Of a stretch of DNA of 64,000 nucleotides, positions 49,627 through 59,275 are shown piece by piece. Below the pieces are notes generated by a model, which ran no database searches, was not told where the DNA came from, and saw nothing but the letters and a program-made list of their open reading frames with translations. Both the position numbers and the translations under genes were made by a program. Within the stretch, counting starts at the first letter, position 1, and each line of letters begins with the position of its first letter. This stretch comes from Candidatus Ferrigenium altingense (lineage in GTDB: Bacteria; Pseudomonadota; Gammaproteobacteria; Burkholderiales; Gallionellaceae), in assembly GCA_020621985.1 (NCBI GenBank), contig JAHRYS010000001.1:434001-498000 (forward strand), given 5' to 3'.

Positions 49627-51231
49627 ATGGATTGCAGGCAGCCCTGCTGCAAGGTCACCCCTTTGACTACCTCCAAACACACCGAGTCTGTTGCGCGCAA
49701 GATGTTGCTCCGGTTTGAAGGCATCCTGAACAAGATTTTCGGTAACGACCTCAACCCTTTCTACTATCTGGGCGCGCTGGGCTTCTTTTTTTTCTGGGTA
49801 GTTGCAGTCAGCGGCGCCTATATCTATATTTTTTACGACACCGGTGTGAAAGATGCTTTCAAATCGGTCGAGTCCCTCACGCACGAACAACCGTATCTCG
49901 GCGGCATCATGCGCAGCCTGCACCGCTACGCTTCCGATGCGCTGATCGTGGTGATGATGCTGCACTTGCTGCGCGAATTCATCCTCGGGCGCTACCGTGG
50001 CGCGCGCTGGTTCGCATGGTTCACGGGGGTGCCGCTGATCTGGCTGATATTTACCGCCGGCATCAATGGTTACTGGATGCCCTGGGACACCCTGGCCCAA
50101 TATTCCACCGTGGCTGCCATAGAATGGCTCGACTGGCTGCCGATATTCAACGAACCGATGTCGCCAGCTTTCATTTCCCAAGAAGTCCTCAATGACCGCT
50201 TCTTTTCGCTGATATCGTTCGCCCATGTGACCATCCCGGTGCTCATCCTGTTCCTGCTCTGGGTGCATATCATGCGCATCAGCTACCCCGTGGTTAACCC
50301 GAGGCGCGGGCTGGCGCTGGGGATGCTGCTGGCGTTGCTGGTTCTGGCATTGATCAAGCCGGCATTGAGCCAGGGTCCGGCGGATATGGGGATCGAGCCA
50401 AGCAATATCGGCATCGACTGGTTCTACCTGTTCATTTTTCCGCTGCAGGACAGTTGGTCGGCAGGCCGGGTATGGGCGCTGACAGTAGGAATCAGCGTGC
50501 TGCTCTGCGTGTTGCCGTGGCTGCCCGCCAGAAAAAAACAGATACCGATAGCCGAAGTCAGCCTCAAGAATTGCAACGGATGCCGGCGCTGTGTCGCCGA
50601 TTGCCCCTACGAGGCGGTGGTAACGCGTCCGCGCACCGACAGCCTGCGTTTCCAGGAAGAGGCGGTGGTCATAGCGGATCGCTGCGTCAGTTGCGGCATC
50701 TGCGCCGGCGCGTGCCCCTCATCGACCCCTTTCAGGAGCGATGAAGGATATGTGAGCGGAATCGAAATGCCCTCTATGCCGATGGCCGGGTTGCGTGCCG
50801 CCATGACGGATGATCTGGCCAAGCTGAAAGGTGATGCGCGGGTCATCGTGTTCGGCTGCGACAACGCGGCAGACATCGGGAAGCTGCGCGGCGAAGGCGT
50901 GGCCGTCATGAGCCTGCCGTGCACGGCCATGTTGCCGCCGTCCTTCATCGAATATGCGCTGTTCGAGAATCAGGCCGACGGTGTATTTATCACCGGCTGC
51001 CGCGAGAACGACTGCTACCATCGGATGGGCGGATTGTGGGCGACGCAGCGGCTGGCCAGGGAGCGGGAACCGCGTCTGCGCGGCCGTGTCGAGCGTGAAC
51101 GCGAGCGAATCGGGTTGTTCTGGGCGTCTTCTGCCGACTTCAGGGAATTGGCCAAGGAACTGGAATCGTTCCGTGCCAGCCTGCGCGGATTGGCCGTTGC
51201 CCCAGCGGAAGCGGACGATAGACACCTCTAA
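49627..51231 (+). CDS. Cytochrome b-2x[4Fe-4S] ferredoxin-MvhD-like fusion protein
   Basis: H-x13-H pairs HRYASDALIVVMMLH and HVTIPVLILFLLWVH; CNGCRRCVADCP and CVSCGICAGACP; C-terminal VIVFGCDNAAD...LPCTAMLPPSFIEYALFENQADGVFITGCRENDCYHRMGG. Confidence 0.88.
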   Translation: MDCRQPCCKVTPLTTSKHTESVARKMLLRFEGILNKIFGNDLNPFYYLGALGFFFFWVVAVSGAYIYIFYDTGVKDAFKSVESLTHEQPYLGGIMRSLHRYASDALIVVMMLHLLREFILGRYRGARWFAWFTGVPLIWLIFTAGINGYWMPWDTLAQYSTVAAIEWLDWLPIFNEPMSPAFISQEVLNDRFFSLISFAHVTIPVLILFLLWVHIMRISYPVVNPRRGLALGMLLALLVLALIKPALSQGPADMGIEPSNIGIDWFYLFIFPLQDSWSAGRVWALTVGISVLLCVLPWLPARKKQIPIAEVSLKNCNGCRRCVADCPYEAVVTRPRTDSLRFQEEAVVIADRCVSCGICAGACPSSTPFRSDEGYVSGIEMPSMPMAGLRAAMTDDLAKLKGDARVIVFGCDNAADIGKLRGEGVAVMSLPCTAMLPPSFIEYALFENQADGVFITGCRENDCYHRMGGLWATQRLAREREPRLRGRVERERERIGLFWASSADFRELAKELESFRASLRGLAVAPAEADDRHL

Positions 51232-51309
51232 AAATTCAGCGGGTGCAGGGCGGGACGCTGTGGTTCCGCCCTGCGCGGGCTGCGGCAAGCCTTAATCCAT
51301 CCACGGCAA

Positions 51310-51762
51310 TCAATAAAACGCTTTACGCCATACAACCCAAATCGAGTGACGTCGCGGCTTGATCTCGATCTGTCCTTCTTTCGATTCGAAGCGCAGGATA
51401 GGCGACAATGAAGCGCGGTTACTGCCGGGAGCGATTTGCCAGTGTGCGTTTGATGACAAGGTAGCCTTCACCTTTGTTTCGGCGACAAGGCCCAACCGTA
51501 ATACGTTGCTTAACCCTGATTCAACGGGCGCGATATTATCTGAACGGGAAAGGACATTATCCATTTTGATCTGGTAAGGAAGCATCAAGTCAGCGCCGGA
51601 AAATACCGGCTGAATTGTGAATATATCCAGATCGCGCGCAAAGAAGCCTTCATCGGACTGGGCTTTATGTGCCACAACAATCAATCCAACGAATATCATC
51701 CCGGAGCACATGCGGAGCATGGTCACTCGAATAAACCGAAAATAAGAAATGAAGTCAGACAT
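51310..51762 (-). CDS. Small exported/membrane-anchored hypothetical protein
   Basis: Hydrophobic N-terminus VTMLRMCSGMIFVGLIVVAHKAQS; AAAGGAGAACAGC-ATG RBS; downstream of riboswitch-like leader. Confidence 0.75.
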   Translation of the reverse strand: MSDFISYFRFIRVTMLRMCSGMIFVGLIVVAHKAQSDEGFFARDLDIFTIQPVFSGADLMLPYQIKMDNVLSRSDNIAPVESGLSNVLRLGLVAETKVKATLSSNAHWQIAPGSNRASLSPILRFESKEGQIEIKPRRHSIWVVWRKAFY

Positions 51763-51783
51763 GCTGTTCTCCTTTCCATATGC

Positions 51784-51803
51784 TAAAACCCCGCAGGGGT
51801 AAG
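51784..51803 (-). terminator. Intrinsic terminator hairpin in the leader of the 51310-51762 gene
   Basis: On minus strand: TACCCC-TGC-GGGGTTTTAG, just before the RBS/ATG. Confidence 0.7.
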
Positions 51804-51825
51804 CAGTTTGTGCGCACAACATCAT

Positions 51826-51912
51826 TCGTGTCGCAGCATCACTGCCATAGCCTCCCTTGGGCCGGCGACTTTGCACTCTTACCTTTCGGTAAGTTTGCCA
51901 AGTGAGTGCAGG
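51826..51912 (-). promoter_or_regulatory. Candidate c-di-GMP-I (GEMM) riboswitch aptamer
   Basis: Minus strand: CTGCACTCACTTGGCAAACTTACCGAAAGGTAAGAGTGCAAAGTCGCCGGCCCAAGGGAGGCTATGGCAGTGATGCTGC; GAAA tetraloop, GCAAAG, CCGGCC, TATGG receptor-like segment. Confidence 0.75.
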
Positions 51913-52259
51913 TTATTGAACAGCACCGGAAGAATCAATTCATATAAGACAAATGGTTGAGTCATTTGGATAACCGGTAAAGCTTATCCAATTAACCAAT
52001 GATTCCCTGCATGAACGGTTGAATTGTTCGGACGGACGGTAGAGGTTGCACAAATAGCCAATGATTTTTTGTATGAGTGGTTGGATGTTTTCAGCTCAGC
52101 ATGGCAGAGTGAGCAGGAAACGAGAGCTCAAGACTTGAACAAGGCTGCGGTAGCGAAAAAGATGCACACTAGCCGCCGCGGTTGTGGACGAACCGGGCTG
52201 CACCGGATATTTTGCAGGCTACAGTAAATTATTCAAGCCGGAGCTATTTAACGCTGGTC

Positions 52260-55200
52260 TTAACGCAATTCCGCAAAAAAATTCTTGATCGCCAGCACCC
52301 GCTGGCGCAGATCGTCATGCTTCAGCTCAATGCGCAGCTTGTCCTGCCCGGACATTTTGATATAGCGCCTGCTCTGGATCATCGTGATGATCTTCATCGG
52401 GTCGATCGGCGGATTCGGCACGAACTGGATCACGATGGCCTCAGAAGACGCATCCACTTTGCTGATGCCGAGCGGTTTGGCGAGGATGCGCAGGCGGTGG
52501 CTGTCGAGCAGGGTCTGTGCGGGCTCGGGCAGCAGGCCGAAGCGGTCGATCAGCTCCTGATGCATGTCGTCCAGTTCTTCCGATGTATTGCAGTTTGCGA
52601 GGCGCTTGTACAGCATCAGGCGTTGGTGGATGTCGCCGCAGTAGTCGCTGGGCAGCAGCGCGGGGGTGTGCAGGTTGATCTCGGTGGTCACGCCGAGCGG
52701 GTGCGCCATGTCCGGTTCGCGCCCCTGGCGCAACGAGGCCACGGCGGCGTTGAGCATGTCGGTGTACAGAGAGAAGCCGATCTCCTGCATCTCGCCGCTC
52801 TGCGATTCGCCCAGCACTTCGCCCGCGCCGCGGATCTCCAGGTCGTGCATCGCGAGGTAGAAGCCGCTGCCGAGCTGTTCCATCGACTGGATCGCTTCGA
52901 GGCGTTTCTTCGCCTGCGCGGTGAGCGCTTCGGTCTCCACCAGCAGATAGGCGTAAGCCTGATGGTGCGAGCGCCCGACGCGACCGCGCAGTTGATGGAG
53001 TTGAGCGAGGCCGAAGCGGTCGGCGCGATTCATCAGGATGGTGTTGACGGTCGGGATGTCGATGCCGGTCTCGATGATGGTGGTGCACAGCAGCACATTG
53101 AAGCGCTGCTGGTAAAAATCGCGCATCACCTGCTCCAGATCGCGCTCACCCATCTGCCCGTGCGCCACGCGGATACGCGCTTCCGGCAACAGCGTCTCCA
53201 GCTTTTCCGCCATGTTGGCGATGGTGTCCACCTCGTTGTGCAGGAAATACACCTGCCCGCCGCGCTTCAGTTCGCGCAGCACCGCCTCGCGGATGATACC
53301 GTTGCTGGTCTGTGCGACGAAGGTCTTGATCGACAGGCGGCGTTGCGGGGCGGTGGCGATGATCGAGAAATCGCGCAGCCCTTCCAGCGACATCGCCAGC
53401 GTGCGCGGGATCGGCGTGGCGGTCAGCGTCAGCACGTCCACCTCGGCGCGCAGCGCCTTGAGGCGTTCCTTCTGCTGCACGCCGAAGCGGTGCTCCTCGT
53501 CGATGATGACCAGGCCGAGGTTGTGGAACTTCACGCCCTTCTGGATCAGCTTGTGCGTGCCGATGATGATGTCGATCTTGCCGTCTTCCATGTCCTTCAG
53601 CGCCTGCGTCTGCTCTTTCGCGGAGCGGAAACGCGACAGCTCGGCGATCTTGACCGGCAGGTCGGCGAAGCGGTTGGAAAAGTTCTGGAAATGCTGTTCG
53701 GCGAGCAGCGTGGTGGGCACCAGCACCGCGACCTGCTTGCCGTCCATCGCCGCAACGAAGGCAGCGCGCAACGCGACCTCGGTCTTGCCGAAGCCGACAT
53801 CGCCGCAGATCAGCCGATCCATCGGTTTGCCGGATTGCAGGTCGGCGATCACCGCCTCGATCGCGGCGGCCTGGTCGGGTGTCTCCTCGAAACCGAAGCC
53901 GGCGGCGAACGCCTCATAGTCATGCGGTGTCAGCTTGAACGCATGGCCCTTGCGCGTGGCGCGCTGCGCGTAAAGATTCAACAGCTCGGCGGCGGTGTCG
54001 CGCACCTGCTGCATCGCGCGGCGCTTGGCCTTGTCCCAGGCTGCCGTGCCAAGCTTGTGCAGCGGCGCGGTATCCGAAGCGCCGCCGCTGTAGCGGCTGA
54101 TCACGTGCAGTTGCGCCACCGGCACGTAGAGCTTGTCGGCGCCGGCGTATTCCAGCAGCAGAAATTCGTTCTCGCCTTCGCCGAGGTCGAGGTTGACCAG
54201 CCCCTGATAGCGCGCGATGCCGTGCTGTTCATGCACCACCGGATCGCCCGGTTTGAGTTCGGACAGGTCGCGCAACATGCCCTCGACATTGGTCTTCTTC
54301 GCCGCGCGCACGGCGCGGCTTCTGGGCTGCGCGGCATAAAGCTCGGTTTCCGTTACCAGCGCGATCTCTTCATCGGGCAGGGTGAAGCCGCTCTGCAGCG
54401 GGCTGACACTGAGCACGAATTGCTCGGTGCGTTGCAGGAACTCTGCGTAGCCCTCGCATATCGCCGGGGCGAGACCGTACTCGTGCAGATAGCCCGCCAT
54501 GATCTCGCGCCGCCCCAGGCTGTCGGCAAGCAGCAGCACGCGCCCGGTATAGCCTTGCAGGAAATCCTGGAATGCCTGCGTCGGGATTTCGGCGCGGCGG
54601 TTCACCGCGATAGGCGGAATGGCGGCGGTGGAGCAGGGGGTGAGTGTCGCGCCGCTTTCACCCGCGACGATATCCAGCCGCGCAAATTCTTTCGCGCGGA
54701 TGTAGAACCGCTCCGCATCGAGGAACAATTCCTTCGGCTCCAGCAGCGGGCGCTGCGGGTCGCCCCTGAGCAGGTTGTAGCGCGACGCGGCATCCTTGGC
54801 GAAGGTGGCGATGGCTTCGTCGATCTCGTGATGCAGGCACAGCGTGGTGTGCTTTGGCAGGTAATCGAACAGCGTCGCGGTCTTGTCGAAGAACAGCGGC
54901 AGGTAATACTCGATACCCGCCGGGGCGATGCCCTTGCTCACGCCTTTGTAGATAAACGACTTGGACGGATCGCCTTCGAAGCGATCGCGGAAATTCTGGC
55001 GGAAACGCGCCTGGCCGGCATCATCCAGCGGGAACTCGCGCGCGGGCAACAGGCGGATCTCCGGCACGGGGTACAGCGTGCGCTGCGTGTCCACGTCGAA
55101 GCTGGCAATGGTCTCGATCTCGTCGTCGAACAGGTCGATGCGGTAGGGCAGCACGCTGCCCATTGCAAACAGGTCGATGATGCCGCCGCGCACGCAGTAT

Positions 55201-55715
55201 TCGCCGGGCGCGAGCACCTGCTGCACATGGTTGTATCCGGCGAAAGTCATCTGCTCGCGCAGTTGCGCCACGTCCAGTTTCTCGCCGCGCTTGAGGAAGA
55301 AGGTGTAGGCGGCGAGATGCTCGACCGGCGGCAGCGGATACAGCGCAGTGGTGAGCGGCACGATCACCACGTCGCAGGCATTGCTGCGGATATGGTGCAG
55401 CGTCGCGAGGCGCTCGGAGATCAGGTCCTGATGCGGCGAGAAATGGTCGTAGGGCAGCGTCTCCCAGTCCGGCAGCAGATGTACGCGCAAATCGGGTGCG
55501 AAGAACGGGATTTCCTCGAGCAGCCGCTGTGCCTCCAGCGCGTTCGCGGCGATGATTACCAGCGGGGAACGGGCCAGCGGCGCATGCTGCGCGGCATACT
55601 GCGCCAGCGCCAATGCGTCGGACGAGCCGTGCAGTTGCGTGTAGCGGGGACGTGAATGTTTTGACGAGAAAAGCACGATGGACAGCCTGAAACAGAGGCG
55701 CACATTATAAGCCAT
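52260..55715 (-). CDS. mfd: Transcription-repair coupling factor
   Basis: [78 protein letters not shown]; full-length Mfd architecture. Confidence 0.97.
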   Translation of the reverse strand: MAYNVRLCFRLSIVLFSSKHSRPRYTQLHGSSDALALAQYAAQHAPLARSPLVIIAANALEAQRLLEEIPFFAPDLRVHLLPDWETLPYDHFSPHQDLISERLATLHHIRSNACDVVIVPLTTALYPLPPVEHLAAYTFFLKRGEKLDVAQLREQMTFAGYNHVQQVLAPGEYCVRGGIIDLFAMGSVLPYRIDLFDDEIETIASFDVDTQRTLYPVPEIRLLPAREFPLDDAGQARFRQNFRDRFEGDPSKSFIYKGVSKGIAPAGIEYYLPLFFDKTATLFDYLPKHTTLCLHHEIDEAIATFAKDAASRYNLLRGDPQRPLLEPKELFLDAERFYIRAKEFARLDIVAGESGATLTPCSTAAIPPIAVNRRAEIPTQAFQDFLQGYTGRVLLLADSLGRREIMAGYLHEYGLAPAICEGYAEFLQRTEQFVLSVSPLQSGFTLPDEEIALVTETELYAAQPRSRAVRAAKKTNVEGMLRDLSELKPGDPVVHEQHGIARYQGLVNLDLGEGENEFLLLEYAGADKLYVPVAQLHVISRYSGGASDTAPLHKLGTAAWDKAKRRAMQQVRDTAAELLNLYAQRATRKGHAFKLTPHDYEAFAAGFGFEETPDQAAAIEAVIADLQSGKPMDRLICGDVGFGKTEVALRAAFVAAMDGKQVAVLVPTTLLAEQHFQNFSNRFADLPVKIAELSRFRSAKEQTQALKDMEDGKIDIIIGTHKLIQKGVKFHNLGLVIIDEEHRFGVQQKERLKALRAEVDVLTLTATPIPRTLAMSLEGLRDFSIIATAPQRRLSIKTFVAQTSNGIIREAVLRELKRGGQVYFLHNEVDTIANMAEKLETLLPEARIRVAHGQMGERDLEQVMRDFYQQRFNVLLCTTIIETGIDIPTVNTILMNRADRFGLAQLHQLRGRVGRSHHQAYAYLLVETEALTAQAKKRLEAIQSMEQLGSGFYLAMHDLEIRGAGEVLGESQSGEMQEIGFSLYTDMLNAAVASLRQGREPDMAHPLGVTTEINLHTPALLPSDYCGDIHQRLMLYKRLANCNTSEELDDMHQELIDRFGLLPEPAQTLLDSHRLRILAKPLGISKVDASSEAIVIQFVPNPPIDPMKIITMIQSRRYIKMSGQDKLRIELKHDDLRQRVLAIKNFFAELR

Positions 55716-55749
55716 GCGCGCGGGCAACCTTTTAATTTACAATCGCACC

Positions 55750-56424
55750 ATGTCAGAATTCCACGCCTTGGTTCCCGCCGCCGGTTTCGGCGCGCGCATG
55801 GGACATGAGTTGCCCAAACAATACCTGCCGCTGGCCGGGCAGCCGCTGATTTTCCACGCTTTGAATACGCTGTGCGCCAGTCCGGAGGTCGCCACGGTGT
55901 TTGTGGTGCTGGCGCCCGAAGATACGCTGTTCCACACCTACGACTGGTCGCGCTTCGGCGACAAGCTGCAGCCGTTGTTTTGCGGCGGGGCGACGCGCGC
56001 CGCGAGCGTGGCGAACGGCTTGCTGGCTTCCGAGCTGGAGCCGGACGACTGGGTGCTGGTGCATGACGCCGCGCGCCCCTGCCTGACGCAGGCGCATCTC
56101 GCCAAACTGATCGCCGAATTGCGCGACGACGAGGTAGGCGGCATCCTTGCCGTGCCGGTGGCGGATACGCTGAAGCGCGCCGATGCGGATGGCCGCGTCT
56201 TGCTCACCGAGAACCGCGAGCAATTATGGCAGGCGCAGACGCCGCAGATGTTCCGTGCCGGGCTGCTGGTACATGCGTTGCGGCAGTGCAGCCAGGTCAC
56301 CGACGAGGCATCGGCGATCGAGGCATTGGGTTTGCGGCCCAAACTGGTATTGAGCGAATCAAGCAATTTCAAGGTGACTTATCCGCAGGATTTATTGCTG
56401 GCGGAATTGTTGCTGCAAAAGTGA
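55750..56424 (+). CDS. ispD: 2-C-methyl-D-erythritol 4-phosphate cytidylyltransferase
   Basis: [48 protein letters not shown]. Confidence 0.95.
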   Translation: MSEFHALVPAAGFGARMGHELPKQYLPLAGQPLIFHALNTLCASPEVATVFVVLAPEDTLFHTYDWSRFGDKLQPLFCGGATRAASVANGLLASELEPDDWVLVHDAARPCLTQAHLAKLIAELRDDEVGGILAVPVADTLKRADADGRVLLTENREQLWQAQTPQMFRAGLLVHALRQCSQVTDEASAIEALGLRPKLVLSESSNFKVTYPQDLLLAELLLQK

Positions 56425-56440
56425 TAGGCAAAAAATATTT

Positions 56441-56550
56441 TATCCACAGATTACGCAGATTCCACAGATTGAATTCCGGGATAACCAGGGTGTAAAGGTA
56501 AAAGGGGTAAAGGTTTTAATCTGCGTCCATCTGTGTAATCTGCGGGTGGA
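56441..56550. repeat. Long imperfect inverted repeat of the CCACAGATTACGCAGATT family
   Basis: Left TTATCCACAGATTACGCAGATTCCACAGATT; right AATCTGCGTCCATCTGTGTAATCTGCGGGTGGA. Confidence 0.8.
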
Positions 56551-56573
56551 TGTTTTTGATAAAGGTGCAAGAC

Positions 56574-57050
56574 ATGAGAATCGGCCAAGGCTTTGACGTG
56601 CACCAACTGGTAGAGGGGCGCCGGTTGGTTATAGGTGGGGTGGAAATTCCTCACGACAAGGGGTTGCTCGGCCATTCCGATGCCGACGTGCTGCTGCATG
56701 CGATCAGCGACGCGCTGCTCGGCGCGGTGGCGCTGGGCGACATCGGCAAACATTTCGCCGATACCGACGCGAAATTCAAGAACATCGACAGCCGCATCCT
56801 GTTACGCGATGTGCTGCACCTGGTGCGCGAACAGGGCTACCGCGTCGGCAACGTGGATGCGACGATCATCGCACAAGCGCCGAAAATGGCGCCGCATATC
56901 CCGCAGATGGTGGCGCATATCGCCGCCGACCTGCGCGTGGAGAAAAACGCTGTCAACGTGAAAGCGACCACCACCGAGCAGCTGGGGTTCAGCGGGCGCG
57001 GTGAGGGGATCGCGGCGCAGGCGGTGGTGTTGTTGCTCGCCGATAACTGA
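56574..57050 (+). CDS. ispF: 2-C-methyl-D-erythritol 2,4-cyclodiphosphate synthase
   Basis: [51 protein letters not shown]. Confidence 0.96.
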   Translation: MRIGQGFDVHQLVEGRRLVIGGVEIPHDKGLLGHSDADVLLHAISDALLGAVALGDIGKHFADTDAKFKNIDSRILLRDVLHLVREQGYRVGNVDATIIAQAPKMAPHIPQMVAHIAADLRVEKNAVNVKATTTEQLGFSGRGEGIAAQAVVLLLADN

Positions 57051-57739
57051 TGCGCGTACTGGCACTGGAAACTTCCACCGAATACTGCTCGGTCGCGCTG
57101 TGGCAGGATGGCGTGGTTGTGGAGCATTGCGAATTGGTCGGGCAGAAACATTCCGAGTTACTGATGGCGATGCTGGATGATGTGCTGAAGCAGGCTGGCG
57201 TGAAGCTCACGCAGCTCGACGGCATCGCGTTCGGCATGGGGCCGGGGTCGTTCACCGGGGTGCGCATCGCGTGCGGAGTGGCGCAGGGTCTGGCGTTCGG
57301 CGCGGATTTGCCGGTGGCTGGTGTATGTACCCTGGAAGCGCTGGCGGACGCTTCCGGCAGGCCGCGCGTGATTGCGGCGCTGGATGCGCGCATGGGCGAG
57401 ATTTATCACGCCGCGTATGAGAAGTGTGATGGTGCTTGGATAGCGGTGAGCGAGCCGCATTTGTGCAAACCGGTAGATGCGCCGCCGCTGCCGGGCAATG
57501 ACTGGTTCGGCGCGGGCAGCGGTTTTGCCGTACACGGCACGGCATTGAGCGGGCGCTATGCCGGGCAGTTGCAGGGCGCGGATGACGCCGCCGTGCCGCA
57601 GGCCGCCGCGATCGCTGCGCTTGGTGCGGCGCAATTTATACAGGGGCGCGGGGCGGATGCGGCGGAAGCTTTGCCGCTGTACCTGCGCGACAAGGTGGCG
57701 CTGAAGACCAGCGAACGGGAAGCGCCCCGCTCATCATGA
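57050..57739 (+). CDS. tsaB: tRNA threonylcarbamoyladenosine biosynthesis protein TsaB
   Basis: [42 protein letters not shown]. Confidence 0.95.
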   Translation: MRVLALETSTEYCSVALWQDGVVVEHCELVGQKHSELLMAMLDDVLKQAGVKLTQLDGIAFGMGPGSFTGVRIACGVAQGLAFGADLPVAGVCTLEALADASGRPRVIAALDARMGEIYHAAYEKCDGAWIAVSEPHLCKPVDAPPLPGNDWFGAGSGFAVHGTALSGRYAGQLQGADDAAVPQAAAIAALGAAQFIQGRGADAAEALPLYLRDKVALKTSEREAPRSS

Positions 57740-58194
57740 TGTTGCGTGCGATGACGCAGGACGATGTGGATGCGGTGCTTGCCATCGAACAGGCGGTGCA
57801 GCGCTTTCCGTGGACGCGCGGCAATTTTACCGATGCGCTGCACAGCGGCTATCTATGCTGTGTGGATGAAACGGAAGAAGGCGGGATTCGCGGCTATGCG
57901 ATATTGATGCCGACGGTGGACGAGGCAGAGCTGCTCAATATCGGCGTGGCGGCGGCGCAGCAGCGCAAGGGCTTGGGGCGCGCGATGTTGGCGGAGATGT
58001 TGAACGTGGCGCGTGGCAGGAATATGAAGCGCGTGTTCCTCGAAGTGCGTTCGTCCAATATTGCCGCGATTGCGTTGTATCGCAGCGCGGGCTTCAGCGA
58101 AGCCGGTGTGCGGCGCAGTTATTATCAGGGCGCAAACGGCAGCGAGGACGCCATCGTGATGGCATGCGAATTGATGGGTGAATCCAATGGATAG
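57736..58194 (+). CDS. rimI: Ribosomal protein S18-alanine N-acetyltransferase
   Basis: GNAT motif GVAAAQQRKGLGRAMLAEML; LEVRSSNIAAIALYRSAGF; follows tsaB. Confidence 0.92.
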   Translation: MMLRAMTQDDVDAVLAIEQAVQRFPWTRGNFTDALHSGYLCCVDETEEGGIRGYAILMPTVDEAELLNIGVAAAQQRKGLGRAMLAEMLNVARGRNMKRVFLEVRSSNIAAIALYRSAGFSEAGVRRSYYQGANGSEDAIVMACELMGESNG

Positions 58195-59026
58195 AAGCGA
58201 AGCGGTGCTGCGCGAGCTGAAGCTGCACCCGCAATGGGTGCGGCGAAATCAGCCTGCGCCAGTTTTGGCGGAACAACCTGCGCTAATCACGGCAGAGGCT
58301 GAAGCGAGGGTTCCGGCAGCTGCCGTTATTTCAATGCATCCCGCCCCTCCTTTGGCACCGGGTGAAGCCTGTCCTGAACCTTGTCGAAGGGTTGAAGAGC
58401 CGGCCCAAGCGGAAATAAATGATATTCATGCCGGCTCATCTGTCGCCGTACCGGCATCTCAGGCCGATAAGCTCAACTGGCCCGAGCTAAAGCAACGGGT
58501 GCACGATTGCATCGCCTGCAAGCTGCGCGCCGGTTGCACGCAGACAGTGTTCGGCGTGGGCGACGAGCAGGCCGAGTGGCTGTTCGTCGGCGAAGGGCCG
58601 GGGGTGGATGAAGATGCGCAGGGCGAGCCGTTCGTCGGGCAGGCGGGCAAGCTGCTCGACAACATGCTGCTATCGATCAAACTCAGGCGCGGGAAGAATG
58701 TTTACATCGCCAACATCGTCAAATGTCGCCCACCCAACAACCGCGTGCCGGAGGCGGACGAGATCGCAACCTGCATGCCCTATCTGCAACGCCAGATCGA
58801 ATTGATCAAACCCAAGCTCATCGTCGCGCTGGGCAAGACCGCGGCCACTGCGCTACTGGGGCGCGATGCGGCGCTGGGTTCGTTGCGCGGCACATTGCAC
58901 GACTACCACGGCATTCCACTGGTCGTCACCTATCACCCCGCCTATTTGTTGCGCAGTCCGATGGAGAAGGCCAAGGCGTGGCAGGATTTGTGTTTTGCGG
59001 TGCGGGCGCGACACGGTGAGGCGTAG
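58187..59026 (+). CDS. Uracil-DNA glycosylase family 4/5
   Basis: [73 protein letters not shown]. Confidence 0.92.
   Translation: MDRSEAVLRELKLHPQWVRRNQPAPVLAEQPALITAEAEARVPAAAVISMHPAPPLAPGEACPEPCRRVEEPAQAEINDIHAGSSVAVPASQADKLNWPELKQRVHDCIACKLRAGCTQTVFGVGDEQAEWLFVGEGPGVDEDAQGEPFVGQAGKLLDNMLLSIKLRRGKNVYIANIVKCRPPNNRVPEADEIATCMPYLQRQIELIKPKLIVALGKTAATALLGRDAALGSLRGTLHDYHGIPLVVTYHPAYLLRSPMEKAKAWQDLCFAVRARHGEA
58364..58390. repeat. Dispersed GCCTGTCCTGAACCTTGTCGAAGG-type element inside the glycosylase CDS
   Basis: AAGCCTGTCCTGAACCTTGTCGAAGGG encodes EACPEPCRR in frame, in a low-conservation linker. Confidence 0.65.
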
Positions 59027-59153
59027 CCTTCAGGTGCGGGAGCGCCCGCATCGCACCTCCTCCCGCAATCGGCTGGCTGTGCCAGTAACGTGTCGGAGGT
59101 GCGGGCGCGACACGGTGAGGCGTAGCCTTCAGGTGCGGGAGCGCCCGCATCGC
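58999..59153. repeat. 56-bp direct duplication (offset 99 bp) covering the 3' end of the uracil-DNA glycosylase gene
   Basis: GGTGCGGGCGCGACACGGTGAGGCGTAGCCTTCAGGTGCGGGAGCGCCCGCATCGC at 58999-59054 and 59098-59153. Confidence 0.9.
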
Positions 59154-59275
59154 GCATTTTTTGCAGCATAGATTGATGCACGTCATGGTTTTTTAGGCTG
59201 ACCTCCACTAGACTTCAGGCGTCAGAGGACTACGATGCGAATGTGATTGTGTGATACCACGTACTTTATAAAGGT

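Noticed and set aside
52182-55655. 1157-aa plus-strand ORF opposite mfd
   Set aside because: Antisense shadow of a clear full-length Mfd in GC-rich DNA; Gln/Arg/His-rich composition, no domain
58999-59153. Two-repeat CRISPR-like arrangement
   Set aside because: Only two copies, the first overlaps a coding 3' end, and there are no cas genes nearby
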